8,884 bases of DNA from Boseongicola sp. SB0675_bin_26. Lineage in GTDB: Bacteria > Pseudomonadota > Alphaproteobacteria > Rhodobacterales > Rhodobacteraceae. Made by a program: the position numbers and the translations under genes. The stretch's first letter is position 1. Each line of letters starts with the position of its first letter. The notes below the pieces were generated by a model that did no database searches, had not been told where the DNA came from, and was given only the letters and a program-made list of their open reading frames with translations. The stretch covers positions 1-8,884 of the forward strand of contig VYCX01000157.1 in NCBI GenBank assembly GCA_009843725.1, in the 5' to 3' direction. This document shows positions 1 through 5,702 of the stretch, piece by piece.

Positions 1-1
1 C

Positions 2-397
2 GCCCTCACAAAGGAAGAAATCAATTCAACAAATGCCCCGCCCGGGGACTGGCGCTTGAAAATGTCGGTACCCGAACGAGCAGTCATGGAAGCCATGGAT
101 GAACTGCCGGGCCAAGAGACCTTTCACAACCTCGACATGATCTTTGAAGGCTTGACAACGTTGCGTCCAAAGACAATTGCGGCACTCCTGCACAGCTGCA
201 GGAAGATCAAGGTCAAGCGCCTCTTCTTCGTGTTCGCTGATCGACACGGTCACCCATGGCGAAAGCACCTTGATCCCGATGACTTCAGCCTCGGAAGCGG
301 CGACCGCGCCTTAGTCAAAGGAGGCAAAATACACCCAAGCTATCGGATCATGGTGCCGAACGAATTTGCAGAATCGGAATCCGAAATTGGCACGTGA
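2..397 (+). CDS. abiEi: AbiEi-family type IV antitoxin, C-terminal part (5' end outside window)
   Basis: This is the C-terminal part of an AbiEi-type antitoxin. Such proteins have an N-terminal winged helix that represses the abiE operon and a C-terminal domain that counteracts the AbiEii nucleotidyltransferase. The frame is open from the left edge with no stop. The TTG at 56 and ATG at 62 are internal, because the family signature SVPERAVMEAMDELP follows directly. Other family marks are KVKRLFFVFADRHGHPW and a terminal VKGGKIHPSYRIMVP, the usual C-terminal end of this subfamily. No lesion is visible in the part seen. The stop is TGA at 395-397, overlapping a GTG at 394 that may be the lost start of abiEii. 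Because the toxin gene downstream is destroyed, this is now probably an orphan antitoxin. I recognise the family from memory, without a search. The N-terminal DNA-binding domain is outside the window. Confidence 0.85.
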   Translation, partial: ALTKEEINSTNAPPGDWRLKMSVPERAVMEAMDELPGQETFHNLDMIFEGLTTLRPKTIAALLHSCRKIKVKRLFFVFADRHGHPWRKHLDPDDFSLGSGDRALVKGGKIHPSYRIMVPNEFAESESEIGT

Positions 398-643
398 AGC
401 ATACGGGGCTTTTGTACCTAACTTGACAGCCGCCGTCAGGTCGCCGCCTCCGGCCCGGCACACTTGGACGATACGCCCGCGCGAACGTTGCCGACGGGAG
501 CGGGGATCATGTGCGGCAAAGGCTTCCGGAAAATTGGAACAAGAAGCGAACTTTGCGCTTGACGGGCGGAACATTTGCGGCCAGAGTGCGTTCCGAGGCG
601 CTTCCGACGCCCTCGCCCAAGCCCGGACCGGAGGAACGACCGC
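398..643 (+). other. Left flank of the tnpB element; no gene seen
   Basis: These 246 bases separate the antitoxin stop from tnpB. None of the frames looks like the expected AbiEii N-terminus. The first codons after GTG 394 read MKHTG and might be its remnant, but the frame stops at 424-426. A short inverted pair, TGAC (424-427) and GTCA (435-438), could be a subterminal hairpin of the element's left end, but four base pairs is weak. The left end of the tnpB element must lie in this stretch or just before it. I could not place it exactly, because this class of element leaves no target duplication. Confidence 0.5.
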
Positions 644-1858
644 ATGGCCCTCGTCGCCACGCACAGGCAGGTTGTCTACCGCCTGCTGCCGCAGACGCGC
701 AGCAGCTGGCGCCTGCTCGAGCGGGCGCTGGAGGCGCAGCGCCAGCTCTACAACGCCGCCCTTGAGGAACGCATCGACTGCCACCGGAAGACTGGCAGGA
801 GCCTGTCATACTTCGACCAGTGCAAGGCCCTGACCGAGTGCCGCCGCGACCTTCCGGAGATGGCGGAATGCCCGGTCGCGATCCAGCGCGGCACGCTCAG
901 GCGGCTCGACGAAGCGTTCAAGCACTTCTTCCGAAGGGTGAGGAACGGCGAGGCGCCGGGGTTCCCCCGGTTCAAGGGAAGGGCGTTCTTTAACAGCGTC
1001 TCCGTCGTCTCCGGCGTCAAGGTCAGGGACGGCACGCTGCACGTTCCGTCCATCGGCGCGCTGAAGATGCGGCGCAGGGGCGGGAACCCGCATCCCGGCG
1101 GCAGGCCCGTCTCCGCGGTCCTGAAGCGCGAGCTCGGGAAGTGGCACGCCGTCGTCTGCTACGCCGTCGAGATCGAGGCGCCGGCCGACAACGGGCACGT
1201 TCTCGGGCTGGACCGGAACGGTGGCCAGGTCGCGGACAGCGACGGCGGGCTTCACGAAATGCCTGACCTGGACCGGCTGGAGGCGCAGGCGCGGCGTCTG
1301 CAGCGCAGGCTTTCGCGGCGCCGGAAGGGGAGCAGGCGCCGGGAGAGGGCGAGGCGGCACCTGGCGAAGGTGCGGCGCAGGATCGCGAACAGGCGGCGGA
1401 ATTGGCACCACCACGTGAGCCGCAGGCTGGCGGCGAAGGCGGGAACCGTCGCCGTCGAGGGGCTGGACGTGAAGGGGATGACGCGCTCCGCGAAGGGCAC
1501 GGCAGAGGCGCCCGGCACGATGGTGGCGCAGAAGTCCGGCACCAACCGCGTGATCCTGAACACGGGCTGGACGGCGCTCAAGGGGATGCTGGACTACAAG
1601 GCGGCGAACGTGATCGTCGTTCCCGCCAGGAACACGTCACGGAAGTGCCACGAGTGCGGTGCGGTCGAAGCCGCGAGCCGCAGAACTCGGGACGACTTCG
1701 TCTGCATGGCCTGCGGCCATGCTGCCCATGCCGACCTCAACGCGGCGAAGAACATCCGCGACAAGGCGCTGGAGCGCCTTGCCGCGATGAACGAGGCGTC
1801 AGGGACTGGCGCATCTGCACGGCGAGCGGCGTTTGCGTTGGCAACCACTGACCCGTGA
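644..1858 (+). CDS. tnpB: TnpB-family RNA-guided endonuclease
   Basis: TnpB is the RNA-guided DNA nuclease of IS200/IS605 and IS607 elements and the ancestor of Cas12. It uses an omega RNA encoded at the 3' end of its element to cut at a matching target. The protein is 404 residues, typical for the family. RuvC residues are present: D190 in GLDRNGG, E272 in VAVEGLDVKGM and D364 in HADLNAAKNI. A zinc ribbon is formed by C335, C338, C354 and C357. An arginine-rich helical stretch lies between about residues 205 and 260. I chose ATG 644 over ATG 575 because GGAGG at 630-634 sits 9 nt before it and the family's N-terminus begins about there (MALVATHRQVVYRLLP). The reading frame is intact, so the protein is probably active. 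There is no tnpA in the window. The first RuvC motif reads GLDRN where GIDxG is common. Confidence 0.9.
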   Translation: MALVATHRQVVYRLLPQTRSSWRLLERALEAQRQLYNAALEERIDCHRKTGRSLSYFDQCKALTECRRDLPEMAECPVAIQRGTLRRLDEAFKHFFRRVRNGEAPGFPRFKGRAFFNSVSVVSGVKVRDGTLHVPSIGALKMRRRGGNPHPGGRPVSAVLKRELGKWHAVVCYAVEIEAPADNGHVLGLDRNGGQVADSDGGLHEMPDLDRLEAQARRLQRRLSRRRKGSRRRERARRHLAKVRRRIANRRRNWHHHVSRRLAAKAGTVAVEGLDVKGMTRSAKGTAEAPGTMVAQKSGTNRVILNTGWTALKGMLDYKAANVIVVPARNTSRKCHECGAVEAASRRTRDDFVCMACGHAAHADLNAAKNIRDKALERLAAMNEASGTGASARRAAFALATTDP

Positions 1859-1871
1859 AATCAATGCTTGC

Positions 1872-1890
1872 GACGGTCCGACGGTCCGTC
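1872..1890 (+). repeat. Hairpin behind tnpB: candidate right-end / omega-RNA structure
   Basis: The 8-mer GACGGTCC occurs twice in tandem (1872-1879 and 1880-1887), followed by GTC. The same 19 bases form an imperfect stem: GACGG pairs with CCGTC, then a T-T mismatch, then CCG pairs with CGG around a single A. It starts 13 bp after the tnpB stop, where elements of this class carry right-end hairpins and the 3' end of the guide RNA. The role is inferred from position; the base pairing is seen directly. Confidence 0.45.
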
Positions 1891-1912
1891 AATTTAGGTA
1901 TATAAGTCCCAA

Positions 1913-2365
1913 GCAATGGATTGCATCGCCGGAGCAATCGAGGACGGCATCAAGGGCACAGCGCATCCTGGGCGGCGGCGGTGCCACCCGTGTGCTTGCC
2001 CGCTTGGATGGTGTCGAAATCAAGATCGAGACATCGCCTGTCACGCGCGGTGTCGTCCATGATCCGGAAGTCCGCCCGGTGCCTGAAGAGGTCGCAGACG
2101 CATTCGGCTATGCGGAAATGCAAGTCGTCTCATTCGAAGACCTGTTTGGTGGCAAGCTGCATGCCGCAGTGGATCGCCAACACCCCCGTGACTACTACGA
2201 TGTAAGGCTGCTCTATGAGAACGAAGGGCTGACAGACGAGCTGTTTCGCACCTTTCTGATCTACGTTGCATGCTCCTCGCGTCCTGCGCATGAATTGCTG
2301 AACCCCAGTCCGATCGATTTGAATCAGCCGTATTCCCGAGAGTTCGAGGGCATGACCAAGGCATC
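1913..2365 (+). pseudogene. abiEii: AbiEii-family toxin, middle fragment
   Basis: This is the central part of an AbiEii (DUF1814) nucleotidyltransferase toxin. Recognisable stretches are GVEIKIETSPVTRGVVH, SFEDLFGGKLHAAVDRQHP followed by RDYYDV, and ENEGLTDELFRTFLIY, ending in EFEGMTKAS at the IS1595 insertion. The GGK...AxxxRxxPRDxxDV stretch is the family's conserved downstream motif. The upstream GGT...DxD catalytic core is absent because the tnpB element replaced about 80 N-terminal codons. The first part (MDCIAGAIEDGIKG, from 1916) and the rest (AQRILGGGG onward) are in different frames, so a 1-2 base indel near 1955-1962 is likely. The piece is interrupted at 2365 and continues at 5390. 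It cannot encode a working toxin. Confidence 0.85.
2358..2365 (+). repeat. Target-site duplication, left copy (AAGGCATC)
   Basis: AAGGCATC directly precedes the left inverted repeat and recurs exactly at 5390-5397 after the right one. Eight base pairs is the usual duplication length for the IS1595 family. The copy encodes K-A plus two bases of the next codon of abiEii. Confidence 0.95.
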
Positions 2366-2389
2366 GGGAATTATATACTTGACTAGCAC
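2366..2389 (+). repeat. Left terminal inverted repeat (IRL)
   Basis: The 24-bp end begins GGGAATTATATA and closes with TTGACTAGCAC. It matches the reverse complement of 5366-5389 at 23 of 24 positions; only the 13th differs (C here, G at the right). It contains the -35 box of the transposase promoter. Confidence 0.95.
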
Positions 2390-2407
2390 TCGCCGAATCG
2401 CTATATT
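2379..2407 (+). promoter_or_regulatory. Sigma-70 promoter of the transposase
   Basis: TTGACT (2379-2384) and TATATT (2402-2407) are 17 bp apart, each one base from the sigma-70 consensus. The -35 box lies inside the left inverted repeat, so transposase binding to the end could shut off transcription. The start point would fall near 2414, leaving a leader of about 23 nt. It also argues against the TTG at 2407 as a translation start, because that codon overlaps the -10 box. Confidence 0.65.
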
Positions 2408-2436
2408 TGAATCATCGCAGCGACGGAGATTCGAAA

Positions 2437-3432
2437 ATGGCGATGGCACCCGGCAAATCCTTCCGCAAGGGTCTGACAATCATCGACCTGATGGAAATGT
2501 TCCCGGACGAACTCTCTGCCCGCAAGTGGTTTGAAAGCCTGATCTGGGCGGACAGCGGACGCCATTGCCCGCACTGCGGATGCACGGAAACGACCGAGTG
2601 CAACATGGAAAAGTCGCACCCGCAGCCTTACCGCTGCAAGGGGTGCAAGAAGTACTTCAGCGCGAAGATGGGCACCGTCATGGAAGACTCGCCGCTTCCG
2701 TATCGCAAGTGGGTGTTAGCGATCTACCTGCACATGACGTCGCTCAAGGGTGTTTCGAGCATGAAGCTGCATCGTGACATCGGCGTCACGCAAAAGACGG
2801 CATGGTTCATGCTGAACAGGATCAGGGAAGCCTTCAAGCGCGACGACGACGACGAACCGCCAATGGGCGGGCCGGTCGAGGTCGACGAAACGTTCGTGGG
2901 CGGCCGCGCCCGCAACTTCAGCAACGCCAAGCGCAAGACGCGGAAAGAGGCTGGCGTAGGCAGCGGCACAACGGACATGACCGTTGTTGTCGGCGCGAAG
3001 TGCCGCGAGTCCAACGAAGTCCGCGCAGAGGTTGTTGAATCAACCGACAAGGCCACCCTGCAAGGCTTCATCGCCGATCACGTCGACGAAGACGCCAAGG
3101 TCTACACGGATGACCTGTCTTCCTATGCGGGAATGCCGTTCGACCATGAGACCGTCAACCACAGCGCCGCCGAATACGTCCGCGACATGGCGCACACCAA
3201 CGGCATCGAGAGCTTCTGGGCCGTTCTCAAGCGGGCGCACAAGGGCGTCTACCACAAGTTCAGCGTCAAACACCTGCAACGCTACGTCACCGATTTCGCA
3301 GGACGGCACAACGTCCGCGACTTGGACACGCTGAACCAGATGGAGGCGATCGTCGCGGGCATGGTCGGCAGGCGTCTCACGTACAAGCATCTGAAAGCCG
3401 ACAACGGGTTGCCGAGCGGGGCGAGGTCATGA
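2437..3432 (+). CDS. IS1595-family (ISXO2-like) transposase
   Basis: This DDE transposase cuts and joins the ends of the surrounding element. The protein has 331 residues. An N-terminal zinc ribbon is formed by C44, C47, C67 and C70 (CPHCG ... CKGCKKYF), followed by a helical DNA-binding stretch (LHRDIGVTQKTAWFMLNRI). The ISXO2-like catalytic domain has D150 in EVDETFVGG, D225 in VYTDD, and HTNGIESFWAVLKR with N255 and E258 at the third acidic position. Length and domain order are those of the family. I chose ATG 2437 because GGAG at 2425-2428 is 8 nt upstream and the -10 box overlaps the upstream TTG 2407; ATG 2443 is an alternative. The frame is intact. Its stop overlaps the start of the DUF805 gene as ATGA, so the two are translationally coupled. 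Confidence 0.93.
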   Translation: MAMAPGKSFRKGLTIIDLMEMFPDELSARKWFESLIWADSGRHCPHCGCTETTECNMEKSHPQPYRCKGCKKYFSAKMGTVMEDSPLPYRKWVLAIYLHMTSLKGVSSMKLHRDIGVTQKTAWFMLNRIREAFKRDDDDEPPMGGPVEVDETFVGGRARNFSNAKRKTRKEAGVGSGTTDMTVVVGAKCRESNEVRAEVVESTDKATLQGFIADHVDEDAKVYTDDLSSYAGMPFDHETVNHSAAEYVRDMAHTNGIESFWAVLKRAHKGVYHKFSVKHLQRYVTDFAGRHNVRDLDTLNQMEAIVAGMVGRRLTYKHLKADNGLPSGARS

Positions 3433-3785
3433 CGTTCACACAAGCAGTCAAAACATGCTTCCGCAAGTATGCGGACTTCAGCGGACGCGCGACAAGACCG
3501 GAATGGTGGTACTTCTTTCTGTTCTGCATTTTGGTTCAGCTTGCCTTGGGGTTTGCCGAAGGATTGTTCAGGGATCTTAGTAATCCGCACGACGACGCCA
3601 TTCTGCCCGTCTTGTTCTATTTGGCAATCCTCTTGCCGAGCTTGGCGGTGGGCGCACGGCGCCTACATGACATTGACCGCAGCGGTTGGTGGCAGCTCGT
3701 ATGGGTTGTTCCAGTGCTCGGATGGATTCTGCTGCTCTATTGGTACGTCAAACCAGGAACCAAGAGCGAAAACCGTTTCGGGTGA
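3429..3785 (+). CDS. DUF805 family inner-membrane protein (cargo)
   Basis: This is a 118-residue membrane protein of the DUF805 (YhaH-like) family, whose function is not established. Family marks are FSGRATRPEWWYFFLF near the N-terminus and the signature ARRLHDIDRSGWW at residues 76-88. Three hydrophobic segments are visible: about residues 26-47, 57-75 and 87-107. The C-terminus KPGTKSENRFG is the usual family ending. The start ATG overlaps the transposase stop (ATGA), so it is expressed with the transposase from the promoter in the left repeat. It lies inside the inverted repeats and therefore moves with the element. A helper role in transposition and a role in host fitness are both guesses; the sequence favours neither. 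Confidence 0.88.
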   Translation: MTFTQAVKTCFRKYADFSGRATRPEWWYFFLFCILVQLALGFAEGLFRDLSNPHDDAILPVLFYLAILLPSLAVGARRLHDIDRSGWWQLVWVVPVLGWILLLYWYVKPGTKSENRFG

Positions 3786-3831
3786 CAATTCAGTCGATGA
3801 CTGCGCGGTAGTGGGTTACTTTGAAATTCGC

Positions 3832-3858
3832 CGCCCTCGGAGTTTCAACCCGAGGGCG
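3832..3858 (+). terminator. 9-bp perfect hairpin after the transposase-DUF805 pair
   Basis: CGCCCTCGG (3832-3840) and CCGAGGGCG (3850-3858) pair perfectly around a 9-nt loop, 46 bp after the DUF805 stop. No T-tract follows on the plus strand, so it is not a canonical intrinsic terminator. It could still end or stabilise the two-gene transcript and separate it from the second cargo block. Confidence 0.4.
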
Positions 3859-3933
3859 ATCACGTTCTACGAGCCTGAATCCCTGCCGTCCGGAGCGATC
3901 AGTGGTCAGGTATCATCCGCCACGTCGCAGTAA

Positions 3934-4185
3934 CTGGACTGCCCCGCCTGCAATGCAGACGGCTCCGACGCCCACGCGCAGTCCCGTCCGCTCCATGCCA
4001 GCTATGCAAAGGCCGCCCTCCTCCATGTGAAGTCCACAACGCGTCCTGCAGCCGATGAGATGCAGCACTGCACCTGCCGCTTCGTCCATCGGGGCCGCAT
4101 CTTCCACGGCGGCGTCGCAACGGACCCCAAGGGCAAGGAACGCGAGTGGTTGCGGTTCTGCCAAGATGCGGGAAAGCCTGATTGA
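3934..4185 (+). CDS. Possible small cysteine-containing protein without a normal start
   Basis: This frame is open between TAA at 3931 and TGA at 4183 and reads LDCPACNADGSD at the start, then HCTCRFVHRGRIF and a charged end (KGKEREWLRFCQDAGKPD). Third codon positions are strongly G or C and the composition is protein-like, so it looks coding. The CPAC and CTC pairs suggest metal binding. There is no ATG, GTG or TTG at the front: the first codon after the stop is CTG, and no ribosome site precedes it. A true gene could have lost its ATG by one substitution, could start late (GTG 4027 or ATG 4060), or could be a relic. I do not recognise the family. Opposite-strand frames over the same stretch look like shadows. 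Confidence 0.35.
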   Translation: MDCPACNADGSDAHAQSRPLHASYAKAALLHVKSTTRPAADEMQHCTCRFVHRGRIFHGGVATDPKGKEREWLRFCQDAGKPD

Positions 4186-4510
4186 ATATACCATATATTG
4201 GCATTTGACTAAGAATCTTGCAGAATGATCACAACATATAGCGTTTGAGAATGGTCATTGGGTCAGGCTCCGAGGCAAATTGTTGCACTTGCGTGGTCCC
4301 GTGATCAGTGCCACAGTCCGGAGCATCCCGGTGGCGTGGGTGATGACGAAGATGGTCGTCAGCGCATGGGGTTGTGTCCGGTTCGCTTGGGAACACTTCC
4401 AGGAGATCATCGTTGTTGCGGCCACCGGTGGCATCTATGTGACCGGACACGGTCGCGGGTTCAGGTGGCGGCGGCCGCCGGATTGGTTCCTAGATGGGAG
4501 AATGTTGGAA
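4186..4510 (+). other. AT-rich leader plus an unassigned open frame before the second cargo pair
   Basis: The first about 55 bases are AT-rich and contain TTGACT at 4205-4210, plausible as promoter DNA for the downstream pair, though no good -10 lies at the right distance. From 4280 on, the frame of the next gene is already open (ATG 4280) and reads as plausible but unfamiliar protein, for example EHFQEIIVVAATGGIYVTGH. It may be an N-terminal extension of the 93-residue protein, the remnant of another gene, or chance. No RNA gene is evident. Confidence 0.35.
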
Positions 4511-4792
4511 ATGGCTGTTTTCGGTGTCATACTAAAGGAAGGCAATTCGGAGGTCTGGAAACGACTGGAAGCGGCATATCCGGAGCCAGCACACTTCAAG
4601 CTCTCTCGCAACTTCGCCATCGTCACGTCAGAAGAAGTGACTCAACAGGTTGCAGAAAAGGTTGGGATCAAAGGAGATACTCAAGTCGAGGATGTCAGCG
4701 GTGTCGTGTTCAAGCTGACCTCGAGCCATTCGGGCTATACGGATCGAGGCTTGTGGGAGTGGATAGCCGATCACAGGGGGGATTTCTCGTAA
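4511..4792 (+). CDS. Small cargo protein with ferredoxin-like strand/helix pattern, unknown function
   Basis: The protein has 93 residues (MAVFGVILKEGNSEVWKRLE ... WEWIADHRGDFS). Read by eye it alternates strand, helix, strand pair, helix, strand and terminal helix: AVFGVIL, NSEVWKRLEAAYP, FKLSRNFAIVTS, EEVTQQVAEKVGI, VSGVVFKL, RGLWEWIADH. That order fits a ferredoxin-like fold, as in many small regulators and Cas2-like or toxin proteins, but the assignment is only a guess. No catalytic motif is visible. I chose ATG 4511 because GGGAG at 4496-4500 is 10 nt upstream; ATG 4502 is too close to that site, and the frame is open back to ATG 4280 (170 residues). The stop overlaps the next start by one base (TAATG), so the two products are probably made together and may interact. 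Confidence 0.6.
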   Translation: MAVFGVILKEGNSEVWKRLEAAYPEPAHFKLSRNFAIVTSEEVTQQVAEKVGIKGDTQVEDVSGVVFKLTSSHSGYTDRGLWEWIADHRGDFS

Positions 4793-5238
4793 TGAGTTCA
4801 CCGAATTATCCCCACGCCGTCGAAATAGACAATGACCCCCCAATACCAGACCTGGAACCGGAAAGTGCAATGGAAGCAAGCGGAGAACGGCCGGTGAAGA
4901 ATTCCGGTGCAGAAAGGAAGGCTCCATCCCTTCTGGCAATTGCCGGCGTGGTCGTCGCAGCTTCGGGCATTGTCATAACGGTGTTGTTGTGGATCTTTGG
5001 CGAGACCCGATCAGACATTCGCAACGTGCAGTCAGAAGTCGGCGGAATACGCGAAAGCGTCGGCATCATTCGAGGCGAACTCAGCGGCCTCAAGGGAAAC
5101 GTCGGAGCAATGGAAGGCCAAGTCAACGAGGGCTTCAGGACCGTCAACGATGCCGTCAACGATCTTCGGGGGAACATGGAATACATCAGGGGGAGACTCG
5201 ACGCTTCAAGAGAAGGCGTCGCGTCCGACAGTCCCTGA
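4792..5238 (+). CDS. Single-pass membrane protein with coiled-coil-like tail, unknown function
   Basis: The protein has 148 residues in three parts. An acidic, proline-rich head (about residues 1-46; IDNDPPIPDLEPE) lacks a signal peptide. One strong membrane span covers about residues 47-69 (LLAIAGVVVAASGIVITVLLW). The tail (about 71-135) repeats spaced hydrophobics in a polar background (VQSEVGGIRESVGIIRGELSGL, shown here only in part as a pattern) and is probably a coiled coil. The start is ATG 4792, overlapping the preceding stop as TAATG, with AGGGGGG about 10 nt upstream. The architecture resembles membrane anchors or sensors that work with a small soluble partner, here the coupled 93-residue protein. 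It is the last gene before the right end of the element. I do not recognise a named family. Confidence 0.7.
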   Translation: MSSPNYPHAVEIDNDPPIPDLEPESAMEASGERPVKNSGAERKAPSLLAIAGVVVAASGIVITVLLWIFGETRSDIRNVQSEVGGIRESVGIIRGELSGLKGNVGAMEGQVNEGFRTVNDAVNDLRGNMEYIRGRLDASREGVASDSP

Positions 5239-5365
5239 TTCCCTTGCCATGGAGGCACAGCCACACGCGTCATGGATGCGCCGTCTGGTCGTCGGCTAGC
5301 CTAACGCTGATTCTTGCCCATTGACGAGTCCTCCCGATTTTCGGAAGGTCTAGGCGAAGCCCGAC

Positions 5366-5389
5366 GTGCTAGTCAACTATATAATTCCC
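5366..5389 (-). repeat. Right terminal inverted repeat (IRR)
   Basis: The reverse complement of these 24 bases matches the left end at 23 of 24 positions (mismatch at the 13th). It carries TTGACT on the minus strand pointing inward, mirroring the -35 box of the left end. The last gene of the cargo ends 127 bp before it. Confidence 0.95.
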
Positions 5390-5397
5390 AAGGCATC
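5390..5397 (+). repeat. Target-site duplication, right copy (AAGGCATC)
   Basis: Exact copy of 2358-2365, immediately after the right inverted repeat. It sits in the abiEii frame as K-A plus two bases of S, the same phase as the left copy. Confidence 0.95.
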
Positions 5398-5650
5398 TGT
5401 CGGCCTCGACGAACTGCTTGCGACACGCAGAAGGCTGATCGCAGACATCCAATCGCGCCTCGACAAGAACGCTGGGCGGTTCCTGCTAAGCCTGCACGAC
5501 GGCACTCCGGACTTTGGCGCAATCGATCGGACTCGCGCGACCGACCTTCCGGCGGTGCGCTGGAAACTTCTCAACCTGAGACGCCTTATCCGCGAAAACC
5601 CGAAAAAGCATGCCGAGCAGAGAGGCCAGTTGGAAGAACTCCTCAACTGA
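5390..5650 (+). pseudogene. abiEii: AbiEii-family toxin, C-terminal fragment
   Basis: This is the rest of the toxin gene beyond the IS1595 element. It reads KASVGLDELLATRRRLIADI and then RFLLSLHDGTPDF, followed by LPAVRWKLLNLRRL, ending in QRGQLEELLN before TGA 5648-5650. The LPAVRWKLLNL stretch is the usual C-terminal signature of AbiEii proteins. Joined to the middle fragment after removing the element and one duplication copy, the frame is continuous: EFEGMTK-ASVGLDELLATRR. The fragment has no start of its own. An ATG-like reading from inside the inverted repeat gives only a short chimeric peptide. It converges on hpaR, 52 bp away. Confidence 0.88.
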
Positions 5651-5702
5651 AGCTTCGACCAATTCACTGTTCGCCCGCGGGAGATTTACGTGCCGGAAGC
5701 AA

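Larger units (their letters stand above)
398..1912 (+). mobile_element. TnpB-only insertion (IS200/IS605- or IS607-like), approximate ends
   Basis: A block of DNA unrelated to AbiE lies between the antitoxin stop and the middle of abiEii. It carries a complete tnpB, a hairpin behind it, and no tnpA, so it cannot move on its own unless a transposase is supplied elsewhere. Elements of this class transpose as single strands or by a serine recombinase and leave no target duplication, so the ends given are limits rather than exact borders. The left end lies between about 395 and 643 and the right end between 1859 and about 1915. The block looks clearly more GC-rich than the passenger genes of the IS1595 element. 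About 80 codons of abiEii are missing at this site, so insertion was accompanied or followed by a deletion. Confidence 0.65.
2366..5389 (+). mobile_element. Complete IS1595-family element with cargo genes (3,024 bp)
   Basis: The element is bounded by 24-bp terminal inverted repeats and a perfect 8-bp duplication of the target. It encodes an ISXO2-like DDE transposase near the left end. After the transposase come a DUF805 membrane protein, a small cysteine-containing open frame, and two coupled small genes, all in the same orientation, so about 1.9 kb is not needed for transposition. IS1595-family members carrying passenger genes are known. I cannot say from sequence alone whether this cargo has been described. 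The intact repeats, perfect duplication and unbroken transposase indicate a recent and probably still mobile insertion. It disrupts abiEii in frame. Confidence 0.95.

Noticed and set aside
366..833. Plus-strand frame between the antitoxin and tnpB
   Set aside because: Low-complexity arginine/alanine sequence overlapping both real genes, without any family resemblance.
806..1414. 202-residue minus-strand frame rich in P, R and A
   Set aside because: Shadow of tnpB; composition reflects the reverse of arginine-rich codons.
1872..1890. Tandem GACGGTCC as a CRISPR-like or variable repeat
   Set aside because: Only two contiguous copies without spacers; better explained as one side of a hairpin.
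3899..4204. Two overlapping minus-strand frames of 93 and 101 residues
   Set aside because: No recognisable motifs or ribosome sites, and the plus-strand frame in the same place has the better codon pattern.
4258..4791. Upstream part of a 326-residue frame leading into the coiled-coil protein
   Set aside because: It overlaps the coupled 93-residue gene in another frame, and ATG 4792 has a ribosome site and TAATG overlap.
5330..5348. Stem CCTCCCG / CGGAAGG with an ATTTT loop as terminator of the cargo
   Set aside because: One mismatch and no T-tract behind it; too weak to call.
2366..5389. Composite transposon with two flanking insertion sequences
   Set aside because: There is one transposase and one pair of short terminal repeats, so it is a single element with passengers.
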